A DNA stretch of 7,654 bases from a bacterium. GTDB taxonomy: Bacteria > Chloroflexota > Dormibacteria > Aeolococcales > Bog-877. The stretch spans positions 1 to 7,654 of the forward strand of contig JAJZGN010000094.1 in NCBI GenBank assembly GCA_021798435.1. Direction: 5' to 3'. This document shows, piece by piece, positions 1 through 6,072 of this stretch. The notes under the pieces are model-generated. The model was given only the letters and a program-made list of their open reading frames with translations. It ran no database searches and was not told where the DNA came from. Positions within the stretch are counted from its first letter, which is position 1, and the number at the start of each line of letters is the position of its first letter. The position numbers and the translations under genes were made by a program.

Positions 1-807
1 TTTGTGGTAGCCGGAGTGATCCTTTACCTGGTGGCAGGGAGGACGGCCGCTGGCCATCGCCGGCCCAGCCTTCGAGAGGTTCGGGCAGCGGCGATTGTCG
101 GGGCACTCCTCTTGCTCGGCGCCAACGGCCTCGTCAGCTGGGCGGAGCTGCGGGTGCCCTCGGGGATGGCCGCGCTCATGATCGCCACCGTGCCCCTCTG
201 GATGGCCGTCCTGGGGGTGGTCTTGACCCGAGCCGCGGGTCCGGGGGCGCTGGGCTGGGCCGGAGTGGCGGTGGGTCTGGCCGGGGTGGCGCTGCTCGCC
301 GGCCCCGGTTCAGGGGGCCGCCTCCAGCCGGTCTTCGCAGCGGCGCTGCTCCTTTCCTCACTGCTCTGGGCCGCTGGATCCCTCTACTCCAGGTCCGCAC
401 CCCTCCCCCGCAGCCTCCTCCAGGCCTCAGCCCTGGAGATGCTGGCGGGTGGCCTGGGCCTCTTGGTCCTAGGGGCGGCCACCGGTGAGGTCCATCAGTT
501 CCACGTCCAGCATGTGGGCCCCCCGACGCTCCTGGCATTCGCCTGGCTGGTGGTCGGAGGATCGCTTCTCGGCTACTCCTGCTACGTGTTCGCCCTCTCC
601 AGCCTCCCAACCACCACCGTCGCCACCTACGCCTATGTCAACCCCCTGGTGGCGATAGTCCTGGGGTGGGTCATCCTGGGCCAGGGACTCACCCTGGGAA
701 CGGTGGTGGCCGCGGCGATGATCACCTTGGGAGTCGTGCTCATGGTGAGCGGACCGGCGCTTGCACGCCGCCGGCGTCCTGCCACCGCGCTGGTGGAGGG
801 CGGGTGA
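1..807 (+). CDS. EamA/DMT-family transporter (5' end missing)
   Basis: This is an inner-membrane protein of the drug/metabolite transporter superfamily (EamA type, closest in flavour to YedA/RhaT-like permeases), which usually moves small metabolites or amino acids; its substrate cannot be told from sequence. The visible 267 residues from the GTG at position 4 hold about nine hydrophobic segments (roughly residues 1-12, 28-48, 54-74, 82-100, 108-128, 138-158, 175-198, 205-226, 230-252). The family normally has ten in two repeated halves of about 290-300 residues. Residues 39-55 carry the typical GANGLVSWAELRVPSG pattern near the first-repeat end, and TYAYVNPLVAIVLGW at 208-222 is the matching second-repeat signature. 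The frame is open to the window edge (TTT at 1-3), so the true start probably lies some 30-40 codons upstream and the GTG is probably internal. A basic tail (RRRR at 255-258) follows the last helix, predicting a cytoplasmic C-terminus. It converges on the GNAT gene and shows no link to the arginine operon. Confidence 0.88.
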   Translation, partial: FVVAGVILYLVAGRTAAGHRRPSLREVRAAAIVGALLLLGANGLVSWAELRVPSGMAALMIATVPLWMAVLGVVLTRAAGPGALGWAGVAVGLAGVALLAGPGSGGRLQPVFAAALLLSSLLWAAGSLYSRSAPLPRSLLQASALEMLAGGLGLLVLGAATGEVHQFHVQHVGPPTLLAFAWLVVGGSLLGYSCYVFALSSLPTTTVATYAYVNPLVAIVLGWVILGQGLTLGTVVAAAMITLGVVLMVSGPALARRRRPATALVEGG

Positions 808-831
808 GGCCAATCCCCGCGCAGCCCGGGC

Positions 832-1686
832 TCAGAAGAGGACTGAGCGCATGGTCCCGATGCGGGTGAAGCCGACCTTCTGGTAGACCCGGATGGCGGG
901 CAGGTTGAAGTCGTTTACGAACAGGGTCACGGCGCCGGCGCTGGGGAGGAGCTGCCGGCAGACCTCCGCCATCCCGGCGGTGGCGCGGCCCTGGCCCCGC
1001 AGCTCCGGGTCGGTCCACACGCCCTGGATCTGGACCGCCTCCGGGGTCACCGCCGAGCACTCCGCCTTGAAGACGATCCTCCCGTCCTCCTCCCACAGGT
1101 GGACCCAGCCGCGCCGGATCGCGGTCACCACCCGCTCCCTCCAGCCGACGGGGTCGACCTCCAGGGGATTGAAGCCCATCTCCTCCCGGTGCATGGCCGC
1201 CCCGGCCTGAGCGACGCGCTCCAGGTCCTGAATTCGCGCCCGGCGCAGAGGGGCGCGGGGTCCGGGCACCGGTCGAAGCTGCCCCGCAGTGAGCGAGTAA
1301 TGAGGCTGCTCGGCGCGCAGCAGGCGGACCGGGCGGAGGTCGCCCTCCCAGAGCCGCTGCAGACGCTCCACCTGGTCCTTGGGGCCCACGATCAGCTGGA
1401 CCCGGTGCAGGGTGGGGCGGAGGGCCTCGGCAAGGGCGTTGAGGTCGGGCTCCTCCTGCGCCCAGGGCACCAGCAGCGGCCCTCTGAGGGCGACCCCCCT
1501 CACCCGGCGGTCGCCCGCCAGCTGGACCCCCAAGAGGGCGCCGTCGCGGAGTGCTCCCCGGCGCACCTCGCTCCGCAAGAAGACGTTCTCCAAGGGGCTC
1601 TGAGCGAGGCAGGCCTCGACCTCATCCCGGTCCGCAGCCCAGAGCTGGCGCACCCGCGGCGGGCGCAGCCTGCCCCTCCTGAGCAC
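832..1686 (-). CDS. GNAT-family N-acetyltransferase with DUF4081-like N-terminal half
   Basis: This 284-residue protein is a predicted cytoplasmic acetyl-CoA-dependent acyltransferase. The C-terminal half (about 147-284) has the GNAT fold signatures: FKAE on a central strand (206-209), VWTDPELRGQGRATAGMAEV (223-242) with the RGQGRA pyrophosphate-binding loop, and LFVNDFNLPAIRVYQKVGF (255-273), the usual motif B Asn and Tyr region. The N-terminal half (about 12-140) resembles the DUF4081 domain that precedes GNAT domains in actinobacterial proteins such as the Mycobacterium tuberculosis Rv2867c type; that assignment is from memory of the family. Substrate is unknown. The GTG at 1686 is the only start candidate near the 5' end, because an in-frame stop lies at 1714-1716. 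No good Shine-Dalgarno precedes it, but a GATAAT -10-like element sits 6 nt upstream, suggesting a leaderless message. The gene diverges from argC across 65 nt holding an ARG box, so ArgR might influence it. A role in making N-acetylglutamate is possible but unproven. Confidence 0.85.
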   Translation of the reverse strand: MLRRGRLRPPRVRQLWAADRDEVEACLAQSPLENVFLRSEVRRGALRDGALLGVQLAGDRRVRGVALRGPLLVPWAQEEPDLNALAEALRPTLHRVQLIVGPKDQVERLQRLWEGDLRPVRLLRAEQPHYSLTAGQLRPVPGPRAPLRRARIQDLERVAQAGAAMHREEMGFNPLEVDPVGWRERVVTAIRRGWVHLWEEDGRIVFKAECSAVTPEAVQIQGVWTDPELRGQGRATAGMAEVCRQLLPSAGAVTLFVNDFNLPAIRVYQKVGFTRIGTMRSVLF

Positions 1687-1692
1687 GGGTGC

Positions 1693-1698
1693 ATTATC
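1693..1698 (-). promoter_or_regulatory. -10-like element of the GNAT gene
   Basis: On the minus strand this reads GATAAT, five of six matches to TATAAT. Only six bases (GCACCC) separate it from the GTG start at 1686, so transcription would begin at or next to the G of GTG and give a leaderless message. The region 17-18 nt upstream (ACGCAT) is a poor -35. Prediction from pattern only. Confidence 0.45.
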
Positions 1699-1725
1699 AC
1701 CGGTTTCGGCCCATCATGCGTTCCC

Positions 1726-1741
1726 TTGCATAAATATGCAA
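1726..1741. promoter_or_regulatory. ARG box, probable ArgR operator
   Basis: TTGCATAAATATGCAA is an inverted repeat with perfect 7-bp arms (TTGCATA at 1726-1732 and TATGCAA at 1735-1741) around a central AA. Length, spacing and the TGCAT/ATGCA core match ArgR operators; it is very like the mycobacterial operator pattern TTGCATnnnnATGCAA as I recall it. It ends 10 nt before the argC ATG and overlaps the likely -10 region, so ArgR with bound arginine should block RNA polymerase directly. The cognate repressor is encoded as the fifth gene of the operon. A second, poorer half-site (CATGCG, 1715-1720) lies just upstream, but a full paired box is not visible. Confidence 0.85.
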
Positions 1742-1745
1742 TACT
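1737..1745 (+). promoter_or_regulatory. possible extended -10 of the arg operon
   Basis: TGCAATACT combines a TGn extension with AATACT (four of six matches to TATAAT). It ends six bases before the argC ATG at 1752, so transcription would begin at the ATG itself. It overlaps the right arm of the ARG box, which would make repression direct. CATAAA at 1729-1734 is an alternative -10 that would give a leader of about 10 nt. Neither has a convincing -35. Confidence 0.35.
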
Positions 1746-1751
1746 TCCGGG

Positions 1752-2777
1752 ATGGAGCAGGCGGTGGGCTCGCCCCGGGTCGGGGTGGCGGGAGCGACCG
1801 GATACGCGGGTGCCGAGCTGGTCGGCCTGCTTCTGGAGCACCCCTCGGTGCAACTCACGCAGGTCAGCTCCCGGAGTCAGGCCGCCCGGGCCCACCGGGA
1901 GGCGTGCGCGGGCTCCCTCTGCGATCTGGAGCTCACCGAGGAGCTGGATCCCACCGGCCTGGAGGTGGTGATCTCGGCCCAGTCCGCGCTCGAGGCCGCC
2001 GCCCAGGCCGGTGCCTGGCTGGAGAGCGGCGCCCTGGTGATCGACATCTCGGCGGACTTCCGCCTCCGGGGTCCCGAGCTGTACCCCACCTGGTATGGCC
2101 GGGAGCACCCCGCCCCGGAGCTGCTGCGGGAGGCGCAGCTCACAATCCCCGAACTGGAGTTGGGCTCCCGTGGAGGACGCATCCTCGCCCTCCCGGGGTG
2201 CTTTGCCACCGCCGCCATCCTGGCCACCGCCCCCGCCCTCCGCTCTCGGCTGGTGCAGCCCTCCGTGGTGGTTGACGGCAAGACCGGGATCAGCGGGGCC
2301 GGCCGGGGGGCTGGGCCGGCCTACCTCTTCTCCGAGCTCGACGAGGCGGTCCTCCCCTACGCCGTGCCCGGACACCGCCACCAGCCGGAGATCCAGCAGG
2401 CGCTCTCGGAGCTTTCCCGCTCCCCGGTCGAGGTCACCTTCGTACCGCACCTGGTGCCGATGACCAGGGGCATCTGCGTCCCCTGCTATCTGCGCTGGGA
2501 GGGGGGGCCGGCCCTGGAGCGCGTGAGAGAGGAGTACCAGCTGGCGTACGGCGCGAGCCCCTTCGTGCACCTGGTGGAGGCCCCGGTCCCCACCAAGCTC
2601 GCGAGCCGCACCAACCACACCTTCATCCATCTGAACGCCCAGGGGTCCCATCTGGTGGTCGAGGCCGTCCTGGACAACCTCGGGCGGGGAGCCGCCTGGC
2701 AGGCGGTCCAGGCTCTCAACTGGCGCCTCGGGCTGGACCCCGCGGCCGGCATCGGCCGGGCCCCGCAGTGGCCGTGA
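1752..2777 (+). CDS. argC: N-acetyl-gamma-glutamyl-phosphate reductase
   Basis: This cytoplasmic enzyme reduces N-acetylglutamyl-5-phosphate to the semialdehyde with NADPH, the third step of ornithine synthesis. The 341 residues are the usual length. Seen in order: the Rossmann nucleotide-binding loop GVAGATGYAGAEL (11-23), DISADFRL (98-105), the active-site segment LPGCFAT with the catalytic Cys150, KTGISGAGRGAG (177-188), GHRHQPEI (207-214) carrying the conserved His, and VPHLVPMTRGI (231-241). The segment around Cys150 is unusual: most ArgC proteins have NPGCYPT, so Asn, Tyr and Pro are replaced here, although the Cys and Thr remain. The ATG at 1752 has no Shine-Dalgarno and may be the first base of a leaderless message. 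A GTG at 1764 with GGAG six bases before it is the alternative start and would remove four residues that are not needed by the fold. It is the first gene of the operon, directly behind the ARG box. Confidence 0.95.
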   Translation: MEQAVGSPRVGVAGATGYAGAELVGLLLEHPSVQLTQVSSRSQAARAHREACAGSLCDLELTEELDPTGLEVVISAQSALEAAAQAGAWLESGALVIDISADFRLRGPELYPTWYGREHPAPELLREAQLTIPELELGSRGGRILALPGCFATAAILATAPALRSRLVQPSVVVDGKTGISGAGRGAGPAYLFSELDEAVLPYAVPGHRHQPEIQQALSELSRSPVEVTFVPHLVPMTRGICVPCYLRWEGGPALERVREEYQLAYGASPFVHLVEAPVPTKLASRTNHTFIHLNAQGSHLVVEAVLDNLGRGAAWQAVQALNWRLGLDPAAGIGRAPQWP

Positions 2778-3994
2778 GCGAGCCGGCGACCCGCCCCCTG
2801 GAGGGTGTGACCATGGCCGCCGGCTTCAGCGCCGGGGTGGCCGCGGCCGGCGTCCGAGACGGGACCCCGGACCGGCCCGACGTGGCCCTCCTGGTCTCCG
2901 ACCGGATGGCCACGGCCGCCGGCGTCTTCACCCAGAATCGGGTCAAGGCGGCCCCGGTCGTGGTGAGCCAGCTGCACCTGCGCCGGGGGACGGCCCGGGC
3001 GGTGGTGGTGAACAGCGGGAACGCCAATGCCGCGACGGGGTCTCGGGGCCTGGGGGACGCTCTGCGCATGGCCCAGGCCGCGGGCGACAGCGTCGACTGC
3101 GCCCCCCACGAGGTGCTGGTGGCCTCCACCGGGGTCATCGGCCGGCCCATGCCCATGGAGCGCATCCTTCCCGCGATCTCCCACGCCGCCGCCGCCCTGG
3201 GGGCGGGCCGGGGGAGGGACGCGGCCCGGGCCATCATGACCACTGACACCAGGTCCAAGGAGGCGGGCGTGGAGTTCTCCGCGTTCGGAGTCACCCACCA
3301 CATCGGGGGGATGGCCAAGGGCTCGGGGATGATCCATCCGGACATGGCGACCCTGCTGGCCTTCCTGACCACGGACGCCGCGGTCCCGGCGCCGGTGCTG
3401 CAGGAGCTGCTCGGTCAGGTGGTGCGGCGCACCTTCAACCGCATCAGCGTGGACGGCGACACCAGCACCAACGACAGCTGCCTGCTCCTCGCCAATGGCG
3501 CGGGCGGCTCCCCCGCCCTCACGCCCGGGGCTCCCGGGTGGACCGAGTTCGAGGAGGCGCTGGACGCGGTGCTCAGCGCCCTGGCTGAGCAGGTGGTGGC
3601 GGACGGGGAGGGCGCCACCCGGGTGTTCGAGGTGAGGGTCGCCGGCGCCGCCAGCCCCGATGACGCCCTCCTGGCCGCCCGCTGCGTCACCAGCTCCCCC
3701 CTGGTGAAAACCGCCATCCACGGAGGTGACCCCAACTGGGGACGGGTGCTGGCGGCGGTGGGGCGCTCCGGCGCGGAGCTTGCGCTGGACCGGTGTCGGC
3801 TGGCGATACAGGGCGAGGAGCTGTTCACCCGGGGACAGATGGTGCCGGGAGCGGTGGAACGGGTGGCCCGCCGGCTTCTGGCGGAGCGGGTAGTGATCGA
3901 GGTCAACCTGGGCGTGGGGGAGGCCGGGGCGAGCGCCCTGGGCTGCGATCTCAGCGCCGACTACGTGAGGATAAATGCCGACTACTCAACCTGA
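2768..3994 (+). CDS. argJ: glutamate N-acetyltransferase (ornithine acetyltransferase)
   Basis: ArgJ transfers the acetyl group from N-acetylornithine to glutamate, releasing ornithine and regenerating N-acetylglutamate (the cyclic pathway). Some members also use acetyl-CoA to make N-acetylglutamate de novo; sequence alone cannot say which type this is. The protein (408 residues) is made as a precursor that cleaves itself before the nucleophilic Thr195 in KGSGMIHPDMAT (184-195), giving an alpha chain of 1-194 and a beta chain of 195-408. Also visible are RVKAAPV (58-64), NSGNANAATG (82-91), the oxyanion-hole segment STGVIG (120-125), TTDTRSKEAG (158-167), DGDTSTNDS (229-237), HGGDPNWGR (318-326) and the typical C-terminus VRINADYST. 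The GTG at 2768 overlaps argC by 10 nt. A second GTG at 2774 would give a 4-nt GTGA overlap and is equally credible. Translational coupling to argC is likely. Confidence 0.96.
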   Translation: MAVSEPATRPLEGVTMAAGFSAGVAAAGVRDGTPDRPDVALLVSDRMATAAGVFTQNRVKAAPVVVSQLHLRRGTARAVVVNSGNANAATGSRGLGDALRMAQAAGDSVDCAPHEVLVASTGVIGRPMPMERILPAISHAAAALGAGRGRDAARAIMTTDTRSKEAGVEFSAFGVTHHIGGMAKGSGMIHPDMATLLAFLTTDAAVPAPVLQELLGQVVRRTFNRISVDGDTSTNDSCLLLANGAGGSPALTPGAPGWTEFEEALDAVLSALAEQVVADGEGATRVFEVRVAGAASPDDALLAARCVTSSPLVKTAIHGGDPNWGRVLAAVGRSGAELALDRCRLAIQGEELFTRGQMVPGAVERVARRLLAERVVIEVNLGVGEAGASALGCDLSADYVRINADYST

Positions 3995-4868
3995 GCTCAC
4001 CCCGGTCATCCCCGACAGCCTCCTGGCCCATGTCCTGGTGGAGGCGCTGCCGTACATCCAGCGCTTCCACGGCCGCACCCTGGTGGTCAAGCTGGGGGGG
4101 GCGGCGATGGAGGAAACCTCAGCTCGCGACGCCGTCCTCCAAGACCTCGTCCTGCTGCGCTTCGTGGGGCTGCGCCCGGTCCTAGTGCACGGGGGCGGGC
4201 GCGAGATCACCGCGCTCTCGGACCGGCTGGGGCTGGACACCCAGTTCGTGGCCGGGCTCCGGGTCACCGACGAGCCCACCATGGAGGTGGCCAAGATGGT
4301 CCTCACCGGCAAGATCACCCCGGACCTGGTGGCCGCCATCCACCGCCTGGGGGGCCGGGCCATGGGGCTCTCCGGGGAGGACGGGCCCACCATCCTGGTG
4401 CGCCGCCAGATGGGTCCCAAGGGGGAGGACCTGGGGCTGGTGGGGGAGGTCCAGGAGGTCAACGCCGACCCGCTGCTCGGGATTCTGGAGCGGGGGATGA
4501 TCCCGGTGGTGGCGTCGATCGGGCTGGGCTACGACGGGCGCAGCTACAACGTCAATGCCGACTGGGTGGCGGCTGCCCTCGCCGAGGAGCTGGGAGCCGC
4601 CAAGCTGCTGCTCCTGACGGACGTTGAGGGGGTTCGCGATCGCGATGGTCGGCTGCTCACCCGGCTGCCGGTGGGGGAGGCTGAAGGGCTCCTCGGGGAC
4701 GGCACCGCCAGCTCGGGGATGATCCCCAAGCTCCAGGCCGCCTGCCGCGCGGCCCGGGCCGGGGTGGCGGTCCACATCATCGACGGGAGGGAGCCCCACT
4801 CCATCCTTCTGGAGCTGCTCACCGAGGCCGGGGTGGGCACCATGATCGACCCCCCGGAGGCGGGCTGA
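3975..4868 (+). CDS. argB: acetylglutamate kinase, arginine-sensitive type
   Basis: ArgB phosphorylates N-acetylglutamate with ATP, the second and usually rate-controlling step. The protein has 297 residues of the amino-acid kinase fold. Seen in order: the ATP-binding strand and loop VVKLGGAAM (37-45, Lys39), VHGGGREI (71-78) for the substrate, the segment YNVNADWVAAALAEE (191-205), TDVEGVRD (215-222), SSGMIPKLQA (246-255, Lys252) and HIIDGREPHSILLELLTEAGVGTMI near the end. The N-terminal extension with the amphipathic stretch LLAHVLVEALPYIQRFHG (16-33) and the HxxDGR..HS..LE..T..GVGT tail are the features of hexameric, arginine-inhibited kinases, so feedback inhibition is predicted. The ATG at 3975 follows GTGAGG (3965-3970) by four bases and lies 20 nt inside the end of argJ, consistent with coupled translation. 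Confidence 0.96.
   Translation: MPTTQPELTPVIPDSLLAHVLVEALPYIQRFHGRTLVVKLGGAAMEETSARDAVLQDLVLLRFVGLRPVLVHGGGREITALSDRLGLDTQFVAGLRVTDEPTMEVAKMVLTGKITPDLVAAIHRLGGRAMGLSGEDGPTILVRRQMGPKGEDLGLVGEVQEVNADPLLGILERGMIPVVASIGLGYDGRSYNVNADWVAAALAEELGAAKLLLLTDVEGVRDRDGRLLTRLPVGEAEGLLGDGTASSGMIPKLQAACRAARAGVAVHIIDGREPHSILLELLTEAGVGTMIDPPEAG
4856..4860 (+). promoter_or_regulatory. ribosome-binding site of argD
   Basis: GGAGG lies inside the last codons of argB, nine bases before the GTG at 4870. It supports that GTG as the argD start, which leaves only one base between the argB stop and argD. Confidence 0.6.
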
Positions 4869-4869
4869 G

Positions 4870-6072
4870 GTGCCGGGGGTGGCGGAGCGCGAAGGGGCCC
4901 TGCTCTGCGACACCTACCGCCGGCTGCCCATCACCCTGGTGTCGGGAGCGGGCTGTTGGGTGGAGGCGGAGGACGGCCAGCGGCTGCTGGACCTGGTGGG
5001 AGGGATCGCGGTCAACGTCCTGGGGCACTGCCATCCCGAGGTGGTCGAGGCGGCCAGCCGGCAGCTCCACCGGCTCATGCACACCAGCAACCTCTACCAC
5101 ACCGGAGAGCCGGTGGAGCTGGCCGCGCGGCTGGTCCAGAGCGCCTTCCCGGGCCGGGTCTTCCTCTGCAACAGCGGCGCCGAGGCCAACGAGGCCGCGA
5201 TCAAGATCGCCAGAAAGTGGGGTCAACGGCACCGTGGTGGGGCCCACACCATAGTCACGCTGGAGGGCGCCTTCCACGGCCGCACCCTGGGGACCCTGGC
5301 AGCCACCGGCAACCCCCACTACTCCGCCCCCTTCCAGCCGCTTCCCCAGGGCTTCCTGAAGGTGCCGCGCGGTGACCTCGGCGCGGTGGAGGCGGCGCTT
5401 CGGGACGAGACCCGGGCGGTGGTGGCTGTGATGGCCGAGCCGATCCAGGGCGAGAGCGGGGTGCACCCGCTCGGCGACCAGTACATGGAGGGGCTGCGGG
5501 AGCTCTGCGACCGCCACGAGGCGCTCCTGATCCTGGACGAGGTCCAGTCCGGGATGGCCCGGAGCGGCAGCTGGTGGGCCCACCAGCCCTCCGGCGTCGT
5601 GCCGGACGTCATGACCGCGGCCAAGGGACTGGGCGGGGGGCTCCCGCTGGGAGCGGTGCTGGTGGCCGCTCGGGCCGACGTCCTGGAACCCGGGGATCAC
5701 GGGAGCACCTTCGGGGGCAATCCGGTCGCCTGCGCGGCCGGAGGCGCGGTCTTCGACGTCATCGGCCGGGACCGGCTCTGGGAGAGGGCGGCCACCGCTG
5801 GGGACCAGCTCCGAGAGGGGATCCTGGGGCTGGCCCAGAGGGGGCTGCCGGTGACCGAGGTGCGCGGCAGGGGGCTGCTCCTCGGGGTGGGGCTCGCCCT
5901 TCCGATCGCCCCCCTGGTGGCTCAGGAAGCGCTGGCCCGGGGGGTGCTGGTCAACGCTGTCGGGGATCGGACCATCCGCCTCGCCCCGCCGCTGGTGATC
6001 TCAGACGATGAGGTGGAGCTGGCGGTGGCGGGGCTGGCCGGGGCGTTGGAGCGCGCGGGGGCCGCCGCTTGA
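4870..6072 (+). CDS. argD: acetylornithine aminotransferase
   Basis: ArgD is a cytoplasmic class-III PLP-dependent aminotransferase that converts N-acetylglutamate semialdehyde to N-acetylornithine using glutamate as amino donor. The 400 residues match the family. Visible are DLVGGIAVNVLGHCHP (41-56), the phosphate-binding NSGAEANEAAIK (101-112), EGAFHGRT (132-139), EPIQGESGV (190-198), LDEVQSGMARSG (222-233) whose Asp223 contacts the PLP ring, AAKGLGGGLPLGA (250-262) with the PLP-binding Lys252, and STFGGNP (279-285). The second domain ends with TIRLAPPLVIS (368-378), which is typical. Related 4-aminobutyrate or succinylornithine aminotransferases share these motifs, but position between argB and argR makes ArgD the clear choice; some ArgD proteins also serve in lysine synthesis. 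In the actinobacterial order argF would follow here; instead argR starts within the argD stop codon. Confidence 0.95.
   Translation: MPGVAEREGALLCDTYRRLPITLVSGAGCWVEAEDGQRLLDLVGGIAVNVLGHCHPEVVEAASRQLHRLMHTSNLYHTGEPVELAARLVQSAFPGRVFLCNSGAEANEAAIKIARKWGQRHRGGAHTIVTLEGAFHGRTLGTLAATGNPHYSAPFQPLPQGFLKVPRGDLGAVEAALRDETRAVVAVMAEPIQGESGVHPLGDQYMEGLRELCDRHEALLILDEVQSGMARSGSWWAHQPSGVVPDVMTAAKGLGGGLPLGAVLVAARADVLEPGDHGSTFGGNPVACAAGGAVFDVIGRDRLWERAATAGDQLREGILGLAQRGLPVTEVRGRGLLLGVGLALPIAPLVAQEALARGVLVNAVGDRTIRLAPPLVISDDEVELAVAGLAGALERAGAAA

Larger units (their letters stand above)
1687..1751. promoter_or_regulatory. divergent control region between the GNAT gene and argC
   Basis: This 65-nt gap is clearly AT-richer than its surroundings. 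It must hold the promoters of both the minus-strand GNAT gene and the plus-strand arginine operon. It contains the ARG box at 1726-1741, a GATAAT on the minus strand next to the GNAT start, and an AATACT-type -10 next to the argC start. No good -35 hexamer is seen for either direction, and there is no purine-rich ribosome-binding site before either first codon. No room remains for an attenuator or riboswitch. Confidence 0.75.

Noticed and set aside
823..832. Palindrome AGCCCGGGCT between the convergent genes
   Set aside because: It has no loop and no following T-run, and such GC palindromes are common by chance at this base composition; not enough for a terminator call.
1688..1701. Short inverted repeat GGTG-cattat-CACC near the GNAT start, considered as a second operator or hairpin
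   Set aside because: The stem is only four base pairs and shares just a TGCAT half with the ARG box; more likely the -10 context of the GNAT gene.
1099..1971. Plus-strand open frame (290 codons) opposite the GNAT gene and running into argC
   Set aside because: The minus-strand product has clear GNAT motifs. This frame overlaps argC out of frame and shows no domain.
1500..2651. Minus-strand open frame (383 codons) spanning the divergent promoter region
   Set aside because: It runs opposite argC, across the control region and into a different frame of the GNAT gene. No family motif is visible, and it would cross the ARG box and both starts.
2486..3721. Long minus-strand open frame (411 codons) opposite argC and argJ
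   Set aside because: The plus strand carries two enzymes with full family motifs. The antisense product is a Gly/His/Arg/Pro-rich composition with no recognisable domain, as expected from the GC-rich third-position bias.
4819..5700. Minus-strand open frame (293 codons) opposite argD
   Set aside because: Shadow of argD; low-complexity His/Gly/Pro-rich translation without motifs.
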